DNA of 44,399 nt, taken from positions 1 through 44,399 of IMG/VR virus record IMGVR_UViG_3300003876_000007. One strand, 5' to 3'. The notes under the pieces are model-generated. The model was not told the DNA's origin and did not search any database. It saw only the letters and a program-made list of their open reading frames with translations. The stretch is from a virus. Within the stretch, counting starts at the first letter, position 1, and the number at the start of each line of letters is the position of its first letter. Position numbers and translations under genes: made by a program. Shown here piece after piece: positions 42,523 through 44,399 of this stretch.

Positions 42523-42753
42523 ATGACATATGATGGTATGGTTGATGCCGCGAAACTTGACGGGCGGTGTAAATACACCACAAAAAACGGCGTGCGGATT
42601 ATTTGCTACTACGGTATGCGTTCAACTAACCCCGGATCGGGTAGGGTTTCTGCCGGGGTCGTTTGGCGTGTCGCACTGCCGGGCGGGGATTATAAATCCG
42701 CATCATCAATTCGTATCCATGACATTTTGAAGGGGCGAATCAATGTTGGGTGA
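42523..42753 (+). CDS. Small early protein of unknown function
   Basis: A 76-aa protein, ATG 42523 two bases after the preceding stop. Mostly beta with Gly and Tyr (VRIICYYGMRSTNPGSG). Its end overlaps the next start by 11 bases. Not recognised. Confidence 0.5.
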   Translation: MTYDGMVDAAKLDGRCKYTTKNGVRIICYYGMRSTNPGSGRVSAGVVWRVALPGGDYKSASSIRIHDILKGRINVG

Positions 42754-43087
42754 ACACGATAGACGCACAAAGGCATATCGAGAGGCGGCGGCGGCTAGGG
42801 GTGAGTTGGTGCTTGACCCGGAAATCGAATGTGCCGCCGAGTTTATTTTCGAGGCCGGGTTTCGGGGAGTACCTGATAAATCGTATTGGGTTCCGATCCA
42901 AGATATAATCGGGGCGGTTCGGGTCCAGTTCCCAAACGCCCCCGAACTCACATTACGGCAATGGGGGCGGGCGGTCAAGGCCGCTGAACCCGACGCAAAA
43001 CGAGTATTACGACGGGTTCGCACCGTGCCAACTCGCGGATGGGCCGGAATCAAAGGCCCTAACGGATTACGGTTAGATATACTCTAA
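42743..43087 (+). CDS. Small early protein of unknown function, possible DNA-binding
   Basis: A 114-aa protein overlapping the previous gene by 11 bases. A WVPIQDIIGAVRVQFPNAPE segment, then LTLRQWGRAVKAAEPDAKRV and an Arg-rich end (GWAGIKGPNGLRL) are compatible with a small helical DNA-binding fold. Not recognised. Confidence 0.55.
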   Translation: MLGEHDRRTKAYREAAAARGELVLDPEIECAAEFIFEAGFRGVPDKSYWVPIQDIIGAVRVQFPNAPELTLRQWGRAVKAAEPDAKRVLRRVRTVPTRGWAGIKGPNGLRLDIL

Positions 43088-43106
43088 CCCAAACGGAGGA
43101 TTGATT

Positions 43107-43391
43107 ATGCGTGAAGCGACTTTGGAAGCACATCGGGTACGGCAAACGATCAACACGAAACATTTTGCGAAAGACACTAATAAAGATGGAAAACCCCGCA
43201 CAGGTCGGCCTGTCGAGAAGTGGGTGCTTGTCACTGGCGTTCGTAAACTTGAAGTTTATAAGGCGGAAAAAGGTGGGGTTATCATCGAAGGGAGTGAGGG
43301 TGCCGCATTCAAGCGTGCAGAAACCGCGAGCAACCGCACTCAGACCCGTATTCGGGCCATTCCGTTCTCGTCCGCATTTTATACGGTCTAA
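43107..43391 (+). CDS. Small basic early protein of unknown function
   Basis: A 94-aa basic protein; ATG 43107 with CGGAGGA 7 bases upstream. MREATLEAHRVRQTINTKHF opens a helical start; the rest is beta-rich with many Lys/Arg/Thr. An overlapping frame of similar length starts at 43111 but lacks its own Shine-Dalgarno spacing. Not recognised. Confidence 0.55.
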   Translation: MREATLEAHRVRQTINTKHFAKDTNKDGKPRTGRPVEKWVLVTGVRKLEVYKAEKGGVIIEGSEGAAFKRAETASNRTQTRIRAIPFSSAFYTV

Positions 43392-43397
43392 CTCGAT

Positions 43398-43427
43398 ACC
43401 GCTCGTAGAAATGCGGGTGGTTTCTTT
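43398..43427 (+). terminator. Weak hairpin before the 252-aa gene
   Basis: ACCGC (43398-43402) can pair with GCGGGT (43413-43418, one bulged G), followed by GGTTTCTTT. Short, attenuator-like. Confidence 0.35.
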
Positions 43428-43438
43428 AGGAGATACTG

Positions 43439-44197
43439 ATGGGTAAACCAACATTTAGGCGTGCAGAGAACGGCGGATATAACGCCGCTTATAGAGTCGG
43501 TAGCGTGGATTACACGGCGTATTTTGTCAAGCCGGATAGGGACTGGATCGTTGCAGAAGGGTTCGGCGAGGGGGGTAGGGAATGGCGTAAACTAGGGGAT
43601 TTGAAGGTTGATTGGAGAGCGATGTGTGACGCGGACGGGGAGGGGGGAGCGGCCCCTACCATGGTAGGCCCACCATCTTTAGGTGGCCCCCCTCCCATGA
43701 GCGGCCCGCCAAAACTTGGCCCTCCCCCAATTCCTGCGGTCACTCCGTCGCAAATGCCGGTACTTCGCGGCGAAAAGGCGAATACGCCTGTAGAAATGAC
43801 TGCGTTCAAGGGGTTTCTGAAAGAACAGGGGAAACTGTGTGGCCCGTGTAAAAACGGTTTCGCACAGTGCGAAGATTGTAAACGCCATGTATCAGACTGG
43901 GCCGAGGATGACGACGGCGTGATCCGCCCGCCGTGTCGTTGTGTAGTACCGGAAGGACTTGCAAGTGAGTATGTTGCGGATTCCCTTGATCCGCGTATGT
44001 GGGGGATGACGCTTGATGGGTCAATGCGTACACTTAGTCCTGTCGGGGCTTTAGATCAGGTATTTAACTGGATGCGTAAGAACCTACCGAATTGTAGTTC
44101 TAACGGGCGGCTCGTTGAGCCGTTCGCCAGCGTGCGAAGCGTCCTGTTCGGTTTGACTGGCTATGCTGAGTACCGACCAGAGGTGTGGAAACAATGA
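43439..44197 (+). CDS. Two-domain protein with Pro-rich linker and zinc-binding Cys cluster
   Basis: A 252-aa protein with TAGGAGA before ATG 43439. Residues 1-65 are beta-rich. A Pro/Gly-rich linker (GPPSLGGPPPMSGPPKLGPP) follows, then a Cys cluster (CGPCKNGFAQCEDCKRH, RPPCRC) that could bind zinc, and a helical C-terminus. The stop overlaps the HNH start (ATGA). Not recognised; could be a regulator or host-takeover protein. Confidence 0.6.
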   Translation: MGKPTFRRAENGGYNAAYRVGSVDYTAYFVKPDRDWIVAEGFGEGGREWRKLGDLKVDWRAMCDADGEGGAAPTMVGPPSLGGPPPMSGPPKLGPPPIPAVTPSQMPVLRGEKANTPVEMTAFKGFLKEQGKLCGPCKNGFAQCEDCKRHVSDWAEDDDGVIRPPCRCVVPEGLASEYVADSLDPRMWGMTLDGSMRTLSPVGALDQVFNWMRKNLPNCSSNGRLVEPFASVRSVLFGLTGYAEYRPEVWKQ

Positions 44198-44399
44198 GCC
44201 ACGCAAAAACCCCAAAACTCAGGCTTGATCCGCCCCACCTCAGAGCGATGCTGAACAAAGTTCGGCGTCTGGGTTGTGGGTGCTGGGTGTGGACGGGGTG
44301 CTTGGATAAGGACGGGTACGGGAAAGTGAAGGTCTGGGGCGTAAACTACGCCGCCCATCGACTATTCTATGTAGTATTCAAACGATCAATCCCAGCAGG
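44194..44399 (+). CDS. HNH homing-type endonuclease, N-terminal part (continues at position 1)
   Basis: ATG 44194 on an ATGA overlap with the preceding stop. It contains LGCGCWVWTGCLDKDGYGKV and AAHRLFYVVFKR, typical of the N-terminal half of small phage HNH endonucleases. The frame runs off the window end and resumes at base 13, completing the HNH core. See the entry at 1-112. Confidence 0.85.
   Translation, partial: MSHAKTPKLRLDPPHLRAMLNKVRRLGCGCWVWTGCLDKDGYGKVKVWGVNYAAHRLFYVVFKRSIPA

Noticed and set aside
43111-43446. An overlapping 111-codon frame as the gene instead of 43107-43391
   Set aside because: The Shine-Dalgarno spacing and the composition favour the frame starting at 43107; the longer frame would also run through the hairpin into the next gene.

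Overview
The window is a complete, circularly closed genome of a tailed double-stranded DNA phage, about 44.39 kb unique. The first 12 bases (1-12) are repeated as the last 12 (44388-44399), and an HNH endonuclease reading frame runs through the join. There is no tail tape measure, sheath or integrase. There is a portal, a tail nozzle-like protein and large internal virion proteins, which suggests a podovirus-like lytic phage. It has no single-subunit RNA polymerase, so it probably uses host sigma-70-type transcription. The host cannot be named from sequence alone; the Shine-Dalgarno sites and sigma-70-like promoters only say bacterial.

Layout. Two divergent transcription units leave a roughly 0.7 kb control region (38.41-39.12 kb), which carries an inverted set of AATTATTTCG repeats and sigma-70-like promoters. 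The rightward unit runs 39.12-44.40 kb and on through 1-12.55 kb. It begins with some fifteen small early genes of mostly unknown function and the HNH endonuclease. The replication and nucleotide module follows: proofreading family A DNA polymerase, RuvC-like resolvase, Fe-S PD-(D/E)XK nuclease, RecA/Sak4-like ATPase, GroES-like co-chaperonin, an SSB-like protein, and a primase-helicase of zinc-TOPRIM-SF3 type. It ends with a dATP/dGTP diphosphohydrolase-like/deoxyribosyltransferase-like fusion and an HTH-metallophosphoesterase, then a terminator at 12.57-12.60 kb.

The leftward unit runs 38.4 kb down to 12.5 kb. It starts with two tRNA-like elements, a small secreted Cys-rich protein and a full-length tyrosyl-tRNA synthetase. 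A holin/lipoprotein-like lysis cluster, terminase, portal, scaffold, major capsid protein, adaptor and tail nozzle come next. The nozzle protein contains an inserted seven-repeat FG-GAP beta-propeller. A duplicated tail fibre and three internal virion proteins, one of 1447 aa, complete the unit.

Standout features are the TyrRS plus tRNA-like cluster in such a small genome and the integrin-like propeller embedded in the tail nozzle protein. Four otherwise conserved-looking genes each change reading frame once: SSB-like, DUF4406 fusion, metallophosphoesterase and the small terminase-like gene. One tRNA-like element also looks internally shortened. Whether these are recoding, real lesions or assembly errors cannot be decided from the sequence.
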